Assembly (NCBI GenBank): GCA_009792885.1
Contig: WMCF01000080.1
Coordinates: 2,704,785 to 2,768,784 of the forward strand
DNA from: Eremophila alpestris peregrina
Taxonomy: Eukaryota; Chordata; Aves; Passeriformes; Alaudidae
Reading direction: 5' to 3'
Length of the DNA: 64,000 bases
Shown here: one piece after another, positions 47,063 through 60,000 of the stretch
How positions within the stretch are numbered: position 1 is the stretch's first letter
Layout: each line of letters opens with the position of its first letter
Position numbers and translations under genes: made by a program
Notes under the pieces: generated by a model
What the model saw: only the letters and a program-made list of their open reading frames with translations
Told to the model about the DNA's origin: nothing
Database searches by the model: none

Positions 47063-50000
47063 TACTTTGATTTCCAGTGCTAAGGGCACTTCAGCTGGAA
47101 AAAGGATTAGTGTTTGCAAAGCATCTCCCAATAGCATTTATCCCAATAGCATTGCATGAAAAAGAATCTGGTCTTAGCAATTGGCTGCTACTTTGCATAA
47201 AAGTGATGGAACTTGCATTTCACCTCGGGAGTCTTCCTTTCCCTATAACTGCTGAGAGATAATGAAATACTAATTATTTGAAGTAGGTTGATTTATGTTG
47301 AGAAAACTTGATCTTCTGATCAAGTCTGATTTTTATGAAGAAGATGAGCTACTTTTTCCCTTTTTCTGTGTTTCAGTGCCAGGAGTAATTAGTAATTAGT
47401 CCATTATGTGAAAAAACTTGGATTAAGTTTCCTCTTTATCATCTTTTTTATTCTAAATTGTCTGAACCATTAATGACATTTCACTCCGCTTTGCTTTGCT
47501 TTTAGTGTTGGACCCTGCAGTATGTTTAAAATGCTACATAACAAATTGATCAGAGAAGTGTTTATTCTTTGATTAGGCAGTGTCTTCATTAACATCTAAA
47601 TTATCAGTCCTTTGTTTTTTATTTGACTTTTTGTTTCAGTTAATGGTAACAGCTACTCTCAAATCATACCAATATTCTTCAACAGAAGCATCAGAAAAAC
47701 AGGCATTAACAGATGTTTTTGATCTTAAAAATAAGGAATTGGGCAGGGAAAAATAGAATCCTTCAGGCTGTATTTTTGTCAGGAAGCAAATGAATAGCTG
47801 TCCCTCCTTCTTTCTGTCTTTGCATGTGCAACCTTTAAAATAGTTTTGACCTATAGAGTTTATGTAGCTACACAACAGAGCCATTAGAATGAGAGGTTTG
47901 ATGCTGGCTTTCCCATGCATCGGTTTTATGTCTACAAAATTACTCCATATGGAACTTTCATGCTTTAAAATTAGCTAGATGCTTTTAACTTGATGTACAA
48001 TTATCTTTTACGCATTCCTCAGGGGATTTTTGGCTACCAATAAAAGTGGGAAAGAAAATTTTAATTTAATAAAGAGACAGAAAGCTTCTGATCAGGTGTT
48101 TGATAGAGTGTGTTTGAAGTCTTGGGGAAGTATGTCTCAGAAATTATCATACAATAAATAGGAAAAATGAACCTTAGTCCATCAATTGCATTTTTAAGGG
48201 AGCAGTCCATAATGTTATAGGAGTTATGTGTGGCCTGGTCATGTTACATGGTACTGAAAGCAACAGGTTGCTGACTCTATTTAGGCTACAGTTCTCCACC
48301 GTGGACCTTGTACTATTCTTGGTTGGAAGCAAAATCATTTCTTGAATAAAATAAAAATGAGAAAGCACAATATGTGAAAAAAAATTCATAAGGCAGCATT
48401 GGATCTGGAGCTAGATAGTCTGCTAGCTGAATTTAAGGGACGTGGAAATACAAAACATTAATGTCCAACTTCACAAAAGAAAGAGAATTACAGACTTTCT
48501 GTCGTGGCTTTGCAGCAGATTAATAAATGTATAAATCTGGATTTTTTGGAAAGCATATTTCATTAGAAATGTGATCAGTTCAAGCAAACAAATTGTACTG
48601 TAATTATATGATGCATTACGTCGTGAGCCAAAGACACCTGTTAATGTAGCATTATGTTAGCAATCATTCCTTGCAAAAGTCAAGTGAATATTTTTGTTTA
48701 GTAAGACTGTTTTATGATTGTACAGTCTTAAATAATATCTGCAGTATCATGTATGATTCAATAGCCATGCATCAAGTGTTGGCATAAAGGAGCTGTCTCC
48801 TTGTCCTAGGAAGTTGTGTTGGTGATGTAGTAGCTGTCACTAGTTGCAGCCTGAAACCCAGTGCTATAGGTGCCTTCCAACATAAAGTTTGTATAGTGTT
48901 CTTCTACAGAAATAGAAATGGCTGCATTTCAGTCTTGGTAATTCAGAAAATACCTGTGCAAGGGAAGAGAAGAATTTAAGATATTTAATTTATGCTTCAG
49001 GCCACAGTATCTAGTATTAGGTATTTAGTATTAGTATTTAGGGCTTTTATTTCAAATTTCACATGCCTTCCAGAGTTTGGCAAATGCTAAACTGCCTGCA
49101 GTCATGTTTTTACAGAAAAAGTGTTTGTGTAGTTGGGAGTCGATACACAGTATAATGTACAAACAGTTGCATCTGCACTTACTTCATCCCAGGTTGTTGT
49201 CACAGCATCTATGTTTTACTGAAGATAGCCAGCACACCCTTCTAGTGGAGGGTATGGGGTCAAAAAGGAATGTGTTTGATCATGGAATGCCTATAAAGCA
49301 GAGTTTTGAATAAATCCAAATGGCAGTGTGTGGAGATGTAGTCAGAATGGAGCACCTTCTCTGCACTGAAATTATTCTTGACAATATTGCATTTTGTTCT
49401 AAAAATCATAAATATGCAAAGCAACAATGAAGGTAACATTTTAATAACTGATTTGAAATGGGTAGCTTATGTAGAAAAATGGTATGTGGATTTTTTTTTT
49501 CTAAGTTTCAGTAAAATCTAGCAGACAGATAGGATTTATAGGAAGGCAAAAAAACCTCAAGAAAAACAGTGGAGAAATTGGTGCTAATTGGTGCTTATTG
49601 GTTAGGTACCGCTACTCTTTAATTAAGAAACAGGTCAGTAATAACTGTTCTGTTTGATTGTTTAGTAAGTAGAATAAGTAAGTGCTTTTTTTGTAATAAG
49701 AATTAATGACAATAACAAACAAATTCATGAAGAACTGTTCAGAGTACTGGTACATCACACACAACAGGTGTAACCACATTGTGCTGAAATGTTCTCATTC
49801 AGGTAAATAAATATATGTTTCACCTCTGTGTTGAGAAGGAATAGGATCATGACTTGTACACCTAGTTGTGTGATGTAACAAAATACCTTGCCAAAGAATT
49901 GTTTCTCAAATAGAAGTTAAAAAGCAGGTTAATAATAAACTTGTAACAGCAGAGCTGCAGTAGAATAAAATCAGAGAATCAGTAAAAATTCAAGTCTTCT

Positions 50001-52927
50001 GCTGCTTTCATCTGATACTTTAGTTTCAAAATAAAGTCATTACTATGAAATTACAGACCTCATTCTTCAAATTTTTCTTCATTTGGTAATGTGGTACAGG
50101 TGAAGTCACGCCTTAGGAGAGTGTTTAAAGGTATTTAATCTTCTCATTAGCTATTTAGTGCAGCAGGATTTTCTGAAACTTAGAAGGACTAACACATCAG
50201 TTTAATAAAACTTGGCATTTGCACATAACTGAAGCTACCCATGCAAAAACCACTGTGGAGCAGCTAATACGTGGTAACTGGTCACATCGTGGTAACTGTT
50301 CTTAGACTCTCTCCCATCTTAAGAAATTGTTTACGTACTTTGGTTATTAAGTGAGAGGCAGAGAATTTGGGAAAGCATTTGATGCTTTTTATTCCTATTC
50401 CTTGTTTTTCAAGAATACTTCTAAATTATTAAAACGGATATGCAGTATTTTTATGTCTACTCTCAGTGTTTTACCCTCATTCATATTAATAAGGCCATAG
50501 TTTGCAGTAGTCTGTTGGGACTACTTAAAGAGTAAGGATGGCAGAAAAAATCCTTAATAAGGATCATAGGAAAAAAGAGAGGGGGAGGGGTATGATTAAC
50601 CTTTCCTGAGGTCATTATCACTTTCTTTAATTTCTTTTTCCAGACTCTTCAGTAACTTAATTTCTTTGAAATATGACTGATTTGCCTTTATTGCTGACAT
50701 CAGAAGAGGCAATATAGAAGAAAGTAACAGTTGCAAAGCTGGGGAGGGGTGGTGTGGATTGTTTGGGGGTTTTCCCCTGCAAATACCCTGGAATTACCAT
50801 TGGTCTTTTTAGTTGCAACAAGGTTTGCACTTTTTTGTAGTTCTGGTAGTTGAATTTCAGTTATTGACTGTAAGCTGTGTAGTGTAAAAATCCCTATTTT
50901 TATGCAAATAGAGTTCATTTTCTTTGGGTTTTTGCTGCAAACTTATAGGAATAATTTTGCATTCACAACTCAGAAATTTCTTTTTTTGTGATTTCTTACT
51001 AAATTTCTTATTAAAGTGTTGGAAAGCCTCTCTTAATTTTCTGACTTAGCAAGTTTTTTGTTGGGGAAAGAAAAAATATGACAGTTTGAAGTGAGGTTAC
51101 ATGAGACTTGACAAAACCACTAGTTTCTAAAAACTTGTGCAGAAGCCTTTAAAAATCATTATTCTTCGTCTTTAGAAATAAAGGAAGCTGTTAAGATGGC
51201 ATGAGAAAACCTGACCAACAAAATAGGCAGTATCTGGTGATAATCAAAAAGGATTAATATTTATCTGAGCAGAAACATCCATCATAGATTTTATTTCAGG
51301 GAATAACACAAGCCATCTGGAATTCACAGCTCTGTTGTCGAAACACATTTCCATAGCTTTACTTTTCAGCCACAGTGAGAAAGTAGTCTTTAACTGCAGA
51401 TTTTAGTCAACTCAATAACTTTATCAGAGTTGATAAACCTAGAGTTTGGTAGATAACATTTTCCCAGAACTGGCACAAATTAAAGACTATCCCCAAAACA
51501 CTTCAATTGCCTTTTATGGGACTTGTTCCCATGTGGCAGAGATTAGAGGACCAGCATCCTTCCTCATGCAATAAATGTCAGAATGTTTATGTGATTTTGG
51601 AGATCATGTTAAAAGAGAGAATTAACTGCAGCTTCTTCATGGCGTACATTTTTTAAGTGTTTAAATGTTTTAGATAATTGGTTATTAGTGTGAGGTGTTG
51701 ATTATACTGCATGTGTACATGTGATTCAACAACCTGGAAGGGTGGGTGCAGTGCTTAACCTTTTACTAATGCTCATAGGCTTCCAGTGGTGGTTGGATTT
51801 GTAGGGTAGTACAGATGTTGAAGCAGCTGGGCTTTTTTTTTTTTAATGACAAATGAGACAGCTGGAGTCAGCAAAAGATCCGAAAACCTGACAGCTGACC
51901 AGAGGAAAAAAGGATAGTTCTGAACTCACGGGCTATCACATTGCCTTCTGCTTCCCATTGTCTTGAAAATAAAAGTGTTGCAAAGCATGGACTAAGGGTT
52001 GGCTGCTGGTGCTGAAAGTGTCAGCCTTGTCCTTTCTCAGATACCTCTTGCTCACCAGGGCAGCCAAATGGCTCCGTGTTACTTGAAGGTTGGGGAGGGA
52101 GCTTAAAACTCTCCAGAAATAAATTCTGCACCATGACCTTCGCAGGGAACTGCCTTGTCAGCCTCTAGTGAGTGAGTGGAGGAAGGGCTCTTTCCTGGTA
52201 CTCACTCCCCAAGGGCCAGGCTGTGCCTGACTGGAGAGAGCTGGCTGGCAGCTTCCACCATCATGTCCCAGGCAGAAATTGTTTCTGTCACACACACCTC
52301 TCCTCTCCTGGCTTGCACAGTGCAGAAACCTGCAGGATGAGGCTGGACGGCTGCTGGAGTGTTAGGGAGAAGACACCTTTGTGCTTGGTGGTGATTTTGC
52401 AAATTATGCAGAACAACAGCAAAAGCTGTTGGAGGAGTCTGTTGGTTAGAAATTGTGATGTTAGCGTAGGAAAATGGTGTTTGTCTCAATACTTTTTCTT
52501 GTTTTGAAAAATGTTAGTGTTTTCAGCATGTGTACTTTCCGTAAAATTAACTTTTATTTCACAAGATTCAAGGCCTTTAGAGCAATAGGAGTGTTACGAC
52601 ATGGGGATTTTTTTAAACATCTAAAAGGTGTAGGCAATTATAGTTATATAAGCTATTGCATAGAGTTTCTTTCTGCCTGCCTTTCTTTCTCCTAGAACAA
52701 GCCTGATAACAGAAAGAACATTTTTAATATCTTCTGTTTGATTTCCCAGAGTTTTTTTGTGATAGATTTTCACAGTCCAACCCTATACAAAAGTGATGAA
52801 AGACTACATTTTGTCCAAAAAATCTTTTTAAAAAATTGAGAAATTAAATTAACTTCATGTAATGTTTCCTCCACTTCATAGGCAGGTACTCCTTACATTT
52901 GCAGGCCTGTGTAAGTCCAAAATAAGT

Positions 52928-52946
52928 GGGGGGGAGGGAGGGGGGG
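52928..52946 (+). other. G-quadruplex-capable tract
   Basis: A run of G7-A-G3-A-G7 on the + (non-template) strand gives at least four G triplets with very short loops. It is followed by a T/G-rich stretch. Confidence 0.6.
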
Positions 52947-53974
52947 TTTTGTTTTGTTTTTTATTGTTACTGCAAGGGTATAAAAAGAAGGATGCAAAAG
53001 TAGAAGTAAATACAGAGGTGCCAAATGTATTCAATCACCTTTCAGCATCATTCCATTGTGGTTGTTGTAAGTAAATTGTTGTTTGGCTTTGAATGGTTAA
53101 CTCTGTGGTTTGTGGTGACAACTGGATATATGCTTGGTTGATTCATTGTGGGTTTTTTTTAGCTGGACAGAAATGAGAATTTAAAAAAAATTATGAAGAA
53201 TGTTGACTTGGTGGATAATATTTTAATAGCCTAAAACCTAAAAATTTGGACTCAAATACTTCTTATTTGACTATTGTGCAAAGGAATGACGTGTTAAATA
53301 AACGTTTGCTTCCTGGAAGTAAAAGTTTCCTCTAGAAAGAAAAATAATGGCTAACAGAAACTAGTCCTTCACCCTGCCACCCCGTGCCTGTGTGAACTGC
53401 AGTTGTGTTACAGTTCTTTGCCCTGACAGTGAAATTTATTTCTGCTTTGGTGTATTAAATAAGAACAGGAACAGATTCTTAGTGTATCATGCTGAGTATC
53501 TTTTGCCATAGCACTGAAAGTGACTAGAAATACATTCAATGTAATCTTTTTGAAACCAGAAGCAAGTACAAAAAGTGAAAACCAGAATTCTATGAATGTT
53601 CGTAAAACAAGAACTAGTCACCATAGAAAGCCTAATTTGTAAGGATATTAAGTGAATTTAGAACTTTCTTTCAGATGAACCAGGATTTATAATGCAAATA
53701 ACTTACTTTAATGCTAATGAACAGCATGTGAACTTCAATTAATTATGAGAAAGCCACACATAATTTCAGAATAGGTCAGAGCAGTGACTCTAGGAGAGAA
53801 AGGAGGTGGCATTTCCTAAGTTACATATCCACATCTAAGTGATGCATGCTGTTGGCTAGAGTAGCTGATGTTTGAGTAAAACTATAGTTGTCAGTCAGAT
53901 GCCATTTAGTTAATGGATTTCTGGGGATTTCTTCTAAGATTGTAAGCGTATCCAGCAAAAGGATACTTCTCTGC

Positions 53975-54054
53975 CACTCAGGAAGGTGTGTTGCTTATCC
54001 ATGATTTTAACAGAGTTGTTAAAATCATGGATAAGCAACACACCTTGCTGAGTG
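53975..54054. repeat. near-perfect inverted repeat (38-bp arms, 4-nt loop)
   Basis: The left arm 53975-54012 and right arm 54017-54054 are reverse complements with one mismatch; the inner 30 bp (53983-54012 and 54017-54046) are perfect. The loop is gagt. A transcript of either strand would form a long uninterrupted hairpin. The absence of divergence between arms suggests a recent origin or a sequencing foldback. Confidence 0.9.
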
Positions 54055-57000
54055 TTATTACCTTGATTGTTATTACCTTGTGGGTTTTATTACCTTTATA
54101 TGTAAAAAATAGCTACTTTTTAATTTATACATTCTTTTTTTATAATGCATGTATAAAGTAAATTTTAAAATCTAAAACTAAAATTAAAAAAAAAAACCAA
54201 CAAAACTTTCTGAGTAGGTAATAATCTGGTACATAACCACATTATATAGCCAGGTCTAAATAAATATGTAACTTCAGCAACAAGGTTATTATAAGGAAGA
54301 TCGAAAGTTTATCTTGAAGAGAAGATGAGCCCTGTCTGTTTTGGCATGTCAGAGATGTGAGTGGAAACTCTTGCTTTGAGCTGCTGAAGTTGCTCAGCTG
54401 AGCAGGTCAGTGGCCTGGGAGTTGGACCGTGTCTGGGCAGTCTGAAAGGGCACAGGCCATGGATGCTGTCTGTGTGACAGTGTGGTACTCCAGAGTGCTG
54501 CCTCCTCACTTTACCTGCTGGAGAAGCAGAACATTAAAATGCCACTCTGTTCAGCATCACCAAAGCGATGCTTTAAGTTGTATGCATGCTAGGACACTGC
54601 TGTTAAAAACATAAATGCAAAATGATGCCACTGGGTGCTTTGACTGTAAAATTTGCCTGCTTGTCCCTGTTCTTACTGACTGTGACAGTCCATATTCTTA
54701 CTAACCCAGTTAGTTTTCATCCCTCACTTTCCCCAACTTTAAAGTTTTTAACATTTTTCATGTATTTGCTTGAGCAAATGCAGCATCTGAAATGAATGCT
54801 GCATTGGTCATGTACTAAGAATGGAAGTACCTATATGATGTAGTGTGTAAAGCTGGCAAGGATGTTCTCTCAGAACTTAGCTATTCAATTTACTTTTTTT
54901 TTTTCTTAAGAAAAGGCGGAGGTTTTATTGGGGGGGGAGGTGGAGAATCTAATTTTAATTTTTTTAATTATAAAATTGTTCTTTGTTAATATTAACCTTG
55001 ACCTGATTTCTTAAATTTGGAGAGTGCCAGTGGTATATTTATGTCTTTAGAGACTTCATCACTTTGTGTGTGTATGTATGCATATGAAAGTATGTGCATA
55101 GGTGGTATTTATATTAAAATAAGCAAGCAACATGATTAAAATGTGATTTGTTTGATCTTTATCAGTATTATTCCAAACTTGCTAGATTTGAAATGGTTGA
55201 AAAGAGAGCTACAATAATATAGCAGTTGTGTCACTCCTATCCAGCTAATGAGCTGGCTTGCCCAGGTCCCCTCTCCTTGGAGGAGGAAAACATGTGCAAG
55301 GGGTCTGCTTTCATTTTGGAAAAGCTGCTTAATTAGCGTATGGTTTCTTGCAATGCCTCAGGAGACATAAAATGCAAGAGGATAGCAAAAACCCTCAAAA
55401 ACTAGTGACTCTCCAGGGGAAGTAGCAGTTAAAAAGCACTCTCAAGTTAAGGATGATCTGCCATGAACTACAGGAAATGTGCCACAATATCTGGAACTGT
55501 GCTTCCCTCTGGGTGGATTTATAATGGGCTCAGCCTTGGAGCTTGCCTAGATCTCACAGTGTACGTGCACACCCCTGCCAGTGCATTGAGAAACACATAG
55601 AAGTTGTGAGCAACACTGTGAGTGTAGGAACAAGGGGAACACAAACCTAGCATTTGAGCCTCTCACAGTATTTGTGGGATGAAAATAAAAATGGAGTCAT
55701 ACATTTACTGTATAGCTGCTGTGCCAAAGCTTCTTATCATGGTTTGTCAGCCCTGCTGGGTTGTGTATGCCTTGGGGGTGAAGAGATGTGGGAGCACTGC
55801 CTGTTGTAAGGGACGTGTCTTTTGGGGACAGAGTATCTCTGATGGTTGCTAAATAGCCTCTGAGAAACCTGCAGATGGAAGGAGGGTGGCTAGAGGAGCA
55901 GTCCTGGGCTGCACAGCCCTGCATGGGCATGGGGTGAGGGCCAGCCAGGAGGACCTTTGCCTTGTAGGGGATGGCAAAAGTTCTTCCCAGGGCTACTCAC
56001 AGCTGCTGATTTGAAAGCGGTGTCTGCACTGGACTTGTCTTTGTGCTCCGCAGTTCACCTCCTTTTTTGCTCCCCCAGCAGCCAACGTCTGCTGAAGCTG
56101 CTTGCCCATTCTGTTTTCTGTTAGGACGTTTCTTTGTTCCTTATAAAATGCCTGAGCTCCCCCCACCCCACCCTCCTTCCAGTTATCAGCTGTAGTAACA
56201 ATTATATCCCAAATGGAGTAACTGGGTTGGTGGTGTGTGGGAGTGAAATGGATGTTCATTCATGTGAGGGCCTGAAACCAGGTGGGCGTGGGTTTCAGTT
56301 ACCACTGCCTCTTCAGACTCCCTGGGGAAGGAGAAGCATCACCTTCACAGTGGCATGAGAGAATGGGCTTAAATGCTAGACAGTATGACTTTCACTTATA
56401 CCATTAAGTATTTCCTTTAATATGCTGTCAAGGTGAGTTCCCCTAGAAAATCAGAAAGATACACAATGTGTATTACACTTGTAAGGTGTAGTATTAAAAA
56501 AACTATGAATTACCTTAGCTGATTCCTTACTGCAGTCAATCCAGGGCTCTGCTTGCAAGACCCTGCACTTTGTATTTGTTTGTGTGTAGAATGAAGCAAA
56601 AATTACGTCATCATTTTAGTGCTGGGGGTTTATTTGAGGCTTGACAGAAACCTCTGTCTCATGTCTAGTGCTGTCTGAGAATGGACCAGGGAAGCTGTCT
56701 GACAGGTATCTGCATACCAACATTTGATATATAGTTCCTTTATGTTTCTAGTGTATGTTTGATAGTTGTACTGGTTAGTTGACGCTTTTCTAATTAGGTG
56801 TTCAGAAACATCTGTTGTATTATCATACTAGAACAGAGGTCATAGAGGGCTCTGAAGCATGAACAGCAAAAAAAGCACAAGCAGAAGATACCAAGGGAAC
56901 AGCTTTAATGTCTTCCTTGGGAGTACATAATCTGACATAGAAAGACCTCAAACAGCTTTGTGGGAAAAATAGTATTTATTCTCTTAATGTGTAAGAAGGA

Positions 57001-60000
57001 CCAGCATGATTTGCTTTTCTTTCTTATTTTTAAATCATCTCAATCCATATGAAAATGTTCGTTCTTTGGCATGAATGAAGGACATATATAAAGGTGGAAG
57101 AGCAAAGAGGTTTCACATTCATTCATTTGTGTTTTTTCCCTGGAAGGAGTGCTTCATGATACCTAGACTAAAACTTGGAACTGGAGTAAATATCATTCTT
57201 GGAAGCAGTGGCTAACCATTCTTAAAGAAAAAAATGTACCAAAATGCTACAAAACAGTTGCTGTTCTTAGTCTTCAATTTCAAATAATAATATTTACTAT
57301 CAGAAATGTTACTTGACATAAATACTTGATCATAAAAAATGTGCTATTATTTGTATGACTTGTTTTCAGTAAATTCAAATTTATGCTAGTTTTGGTATAG
57401 CAAAGCAATTCACTTGTAAGCATTTTTACATTCTAAGAAAGAAAGTGCTGTACTATATACTTTCTGTTCCTGGATGGAGCCTTTATGTATGAGTTGTAGG
57501 TAAAAAGTTTATATCAGGCTTTCAAAATAGAGCTCACAAACATAGAATAGATTAAATATTATTCAAGAAAAAAACTTTGGAAAGGGTGTTTTCATGTTTT
57601 TCCACTTAGTTGTTGCTAACATATTGTTAAAAATAAATTACATAATATACTGGTTTATATTGGTACTTCAGATGGATGCAAATGCACATCCAATATACTC
57701 TGAGTATTACAGTACTTCTTTAAAACACAGATTAGAAAACAGGTCACAGAATTTCTAACGATACCTTACTAAAGCAGAACATGCAAACTATAAGGCTTTG
57801 TGTGCTTGGTAAATACAGCTGTTGTTTTGTTGATTTATTCTTGTACATGATAATTACTTTGATGGTATAACACATTAACAGAAATACTCACCTTTTGCAG
57901 TTTTCTGTAGGGTAGAATCATGGGGGAAGTATCATGTCATGGGGGAAACACAGATGGTCAAACAAACTCTGTTGCAGTGTCTTAGAGATGAAGAACACTT
58001 TTTCTGAAGACATAGGGTTTAAAGTAGTAAAGGTATTTTATTCCCTTCCATAATAAAAATAAAGGAAAACTATTGCAATTTTGAATGCTAACAGTACTTA
58101 ACTTTGGTTTTGATTAATCACAGTGTTTGTACTGTCCCTGAAATGGTGTCTCTCAGAGTTGATAGGAGCAGGAGTTGAGTTTATCTCAGTTCATAATCCC
58201 TCTGAGTAACAGAAGGCAAAAGAAACTTGAAAGACTTAGTTATTAGGTAAGTAAATTTTATGTATCTTCCTTAATAAAAGTTTAGAGCTAACTCAAGCTG
58301 TACCTTGCAATGCAGGGAAACTTGAAACTCATTCTGAAATTCCTGGAGATTTCTCCTGGAGACCTGCAGGGCATGTAGGGTTGTATGGCCTCTCTCAGTG
58401 CCCATCATTTTCAGTTCAGCTTAGGTACAGAGGTAAAGAAGCATAGGTGGAATATGAAGGAAACATAAAAGATTTAAACCCTAAACCCAGTCTCTAGCCA
58501 ATCAGTAGTTAAGGTAGTTTTCACAGAAAATCAGATGGTAGTCATCATATTATTACTATTTTCTTCTAATAAATAGCTTCCAGAAAACATACATGTCAAT
58601 TTATAGATAGTTGTGTACTATAATGATTCCAAAGAAGATAATAAATGATCAATTCTGACTTGTGCCTTGGAATCTACTTGAGTCTGCTTTCCAACACCCT
58701 TATATAAACTTTCATTTGAAATTAATCACACACAAGTTTCTAAAGACAGATTTTGCCTTTCCTCTGTGGAAGGTAAGAATTTCTATGATACCCTCTTTTA
58801 CGAATGCTGATGTTTGCTTCTGGTTTTGTCTGCAACATTTCCATGGAACAGCAGCAGCTAAAAGACTGATTTTAAACAGTTTGCTGTTGGATTGAGTTGT
58901 GAGTAGCATCAAGAAAATATTTTTGAGGGTGAAAATTGATTTGTGACATTTTTTCTTCACAGATTAGTTTAGGCAGAATTTGGCTAAGTTGCTCCAAACC
59001 ATATAAAATGGGAAATTAAGCAGAGACTGGAAAGGATTGATTCTCTTTAGGGAGTCTGTGATTTGTCAGAGGGATCCTTTCTAGAGAAGGGAGGAGAAGG
59101 TCACACAAGGTGGGATCCTGTCCTGCTTTGAACCCGTTTACAAAGCTCAGCAAGTTCTTGAGGAATTACTTGTCCTCTGTGAAGGCACCCAGTTTATCTC
59201 TTCTCTTGCTTTCCTGCCTCTGAATTACAACTAAAGCATAAAAAGATACCTCTAAAATGGTCAAAATGATCTGTTTGTAGCTATAAAAGATGAGGAGGAA
59301 GTTCTGTTTTGTTGGGTGGGACCTTAGGCAATGGTGGTATTTTTTGTTGTTGATTTGTCTGGTTGTTTTGATTTGGAGGGGCTTGCTTGTTTGGGGTTGG
59401 TTGGTTGGTTGGGTTTGGGGTTTTTTCTGTATTGAAGGTGGAGATAAGAGGATGCTGACTTTCAGTAATGAGCTGTGCTTAGCTGCATAATAGTAGTTTT
59501 GCAGTGTAGTTTTATCTGGCACAAAGCTGTATTTGATAACCTGCATTTCCTGTAAAAGAGATTGACGTTCTGGTTCATGAAAAAGCTTGAATTAACATTA
59601 ATTAAGAAGCTACAGAACATCAACTGAATTTTATCTTCCATTTCCTTCCAGTTTCTCAATAATTCAGTATCTGTCTTAGGCTTTATTGTAGTAGTCACTT
59701 AACTATTTTGAGTGCATCACTTGTACAGTGAGGATGGGTGTTTTGTTTCTCTTAAGTTTTGTGGCTGCACTAGAATGACTAACTTTATTATTGTCTCAAA
59801 AACAACTGGATTAAATTTGTAAGAGGATTTTTCTGCTGTAGAAAGCAGTCGGACTACCTGTCCACATAATGGGAGGTATTCTTTCCCTTTTCTTAAGGAA
59901 GATGGTTAATGCAGTTTCTATAGTGTAGGTAAGGAAATCATGGAACAACTAAAGTAATATTTGTAATGAGTAACATTTGCTTAGTTTTTAATAAATATTC

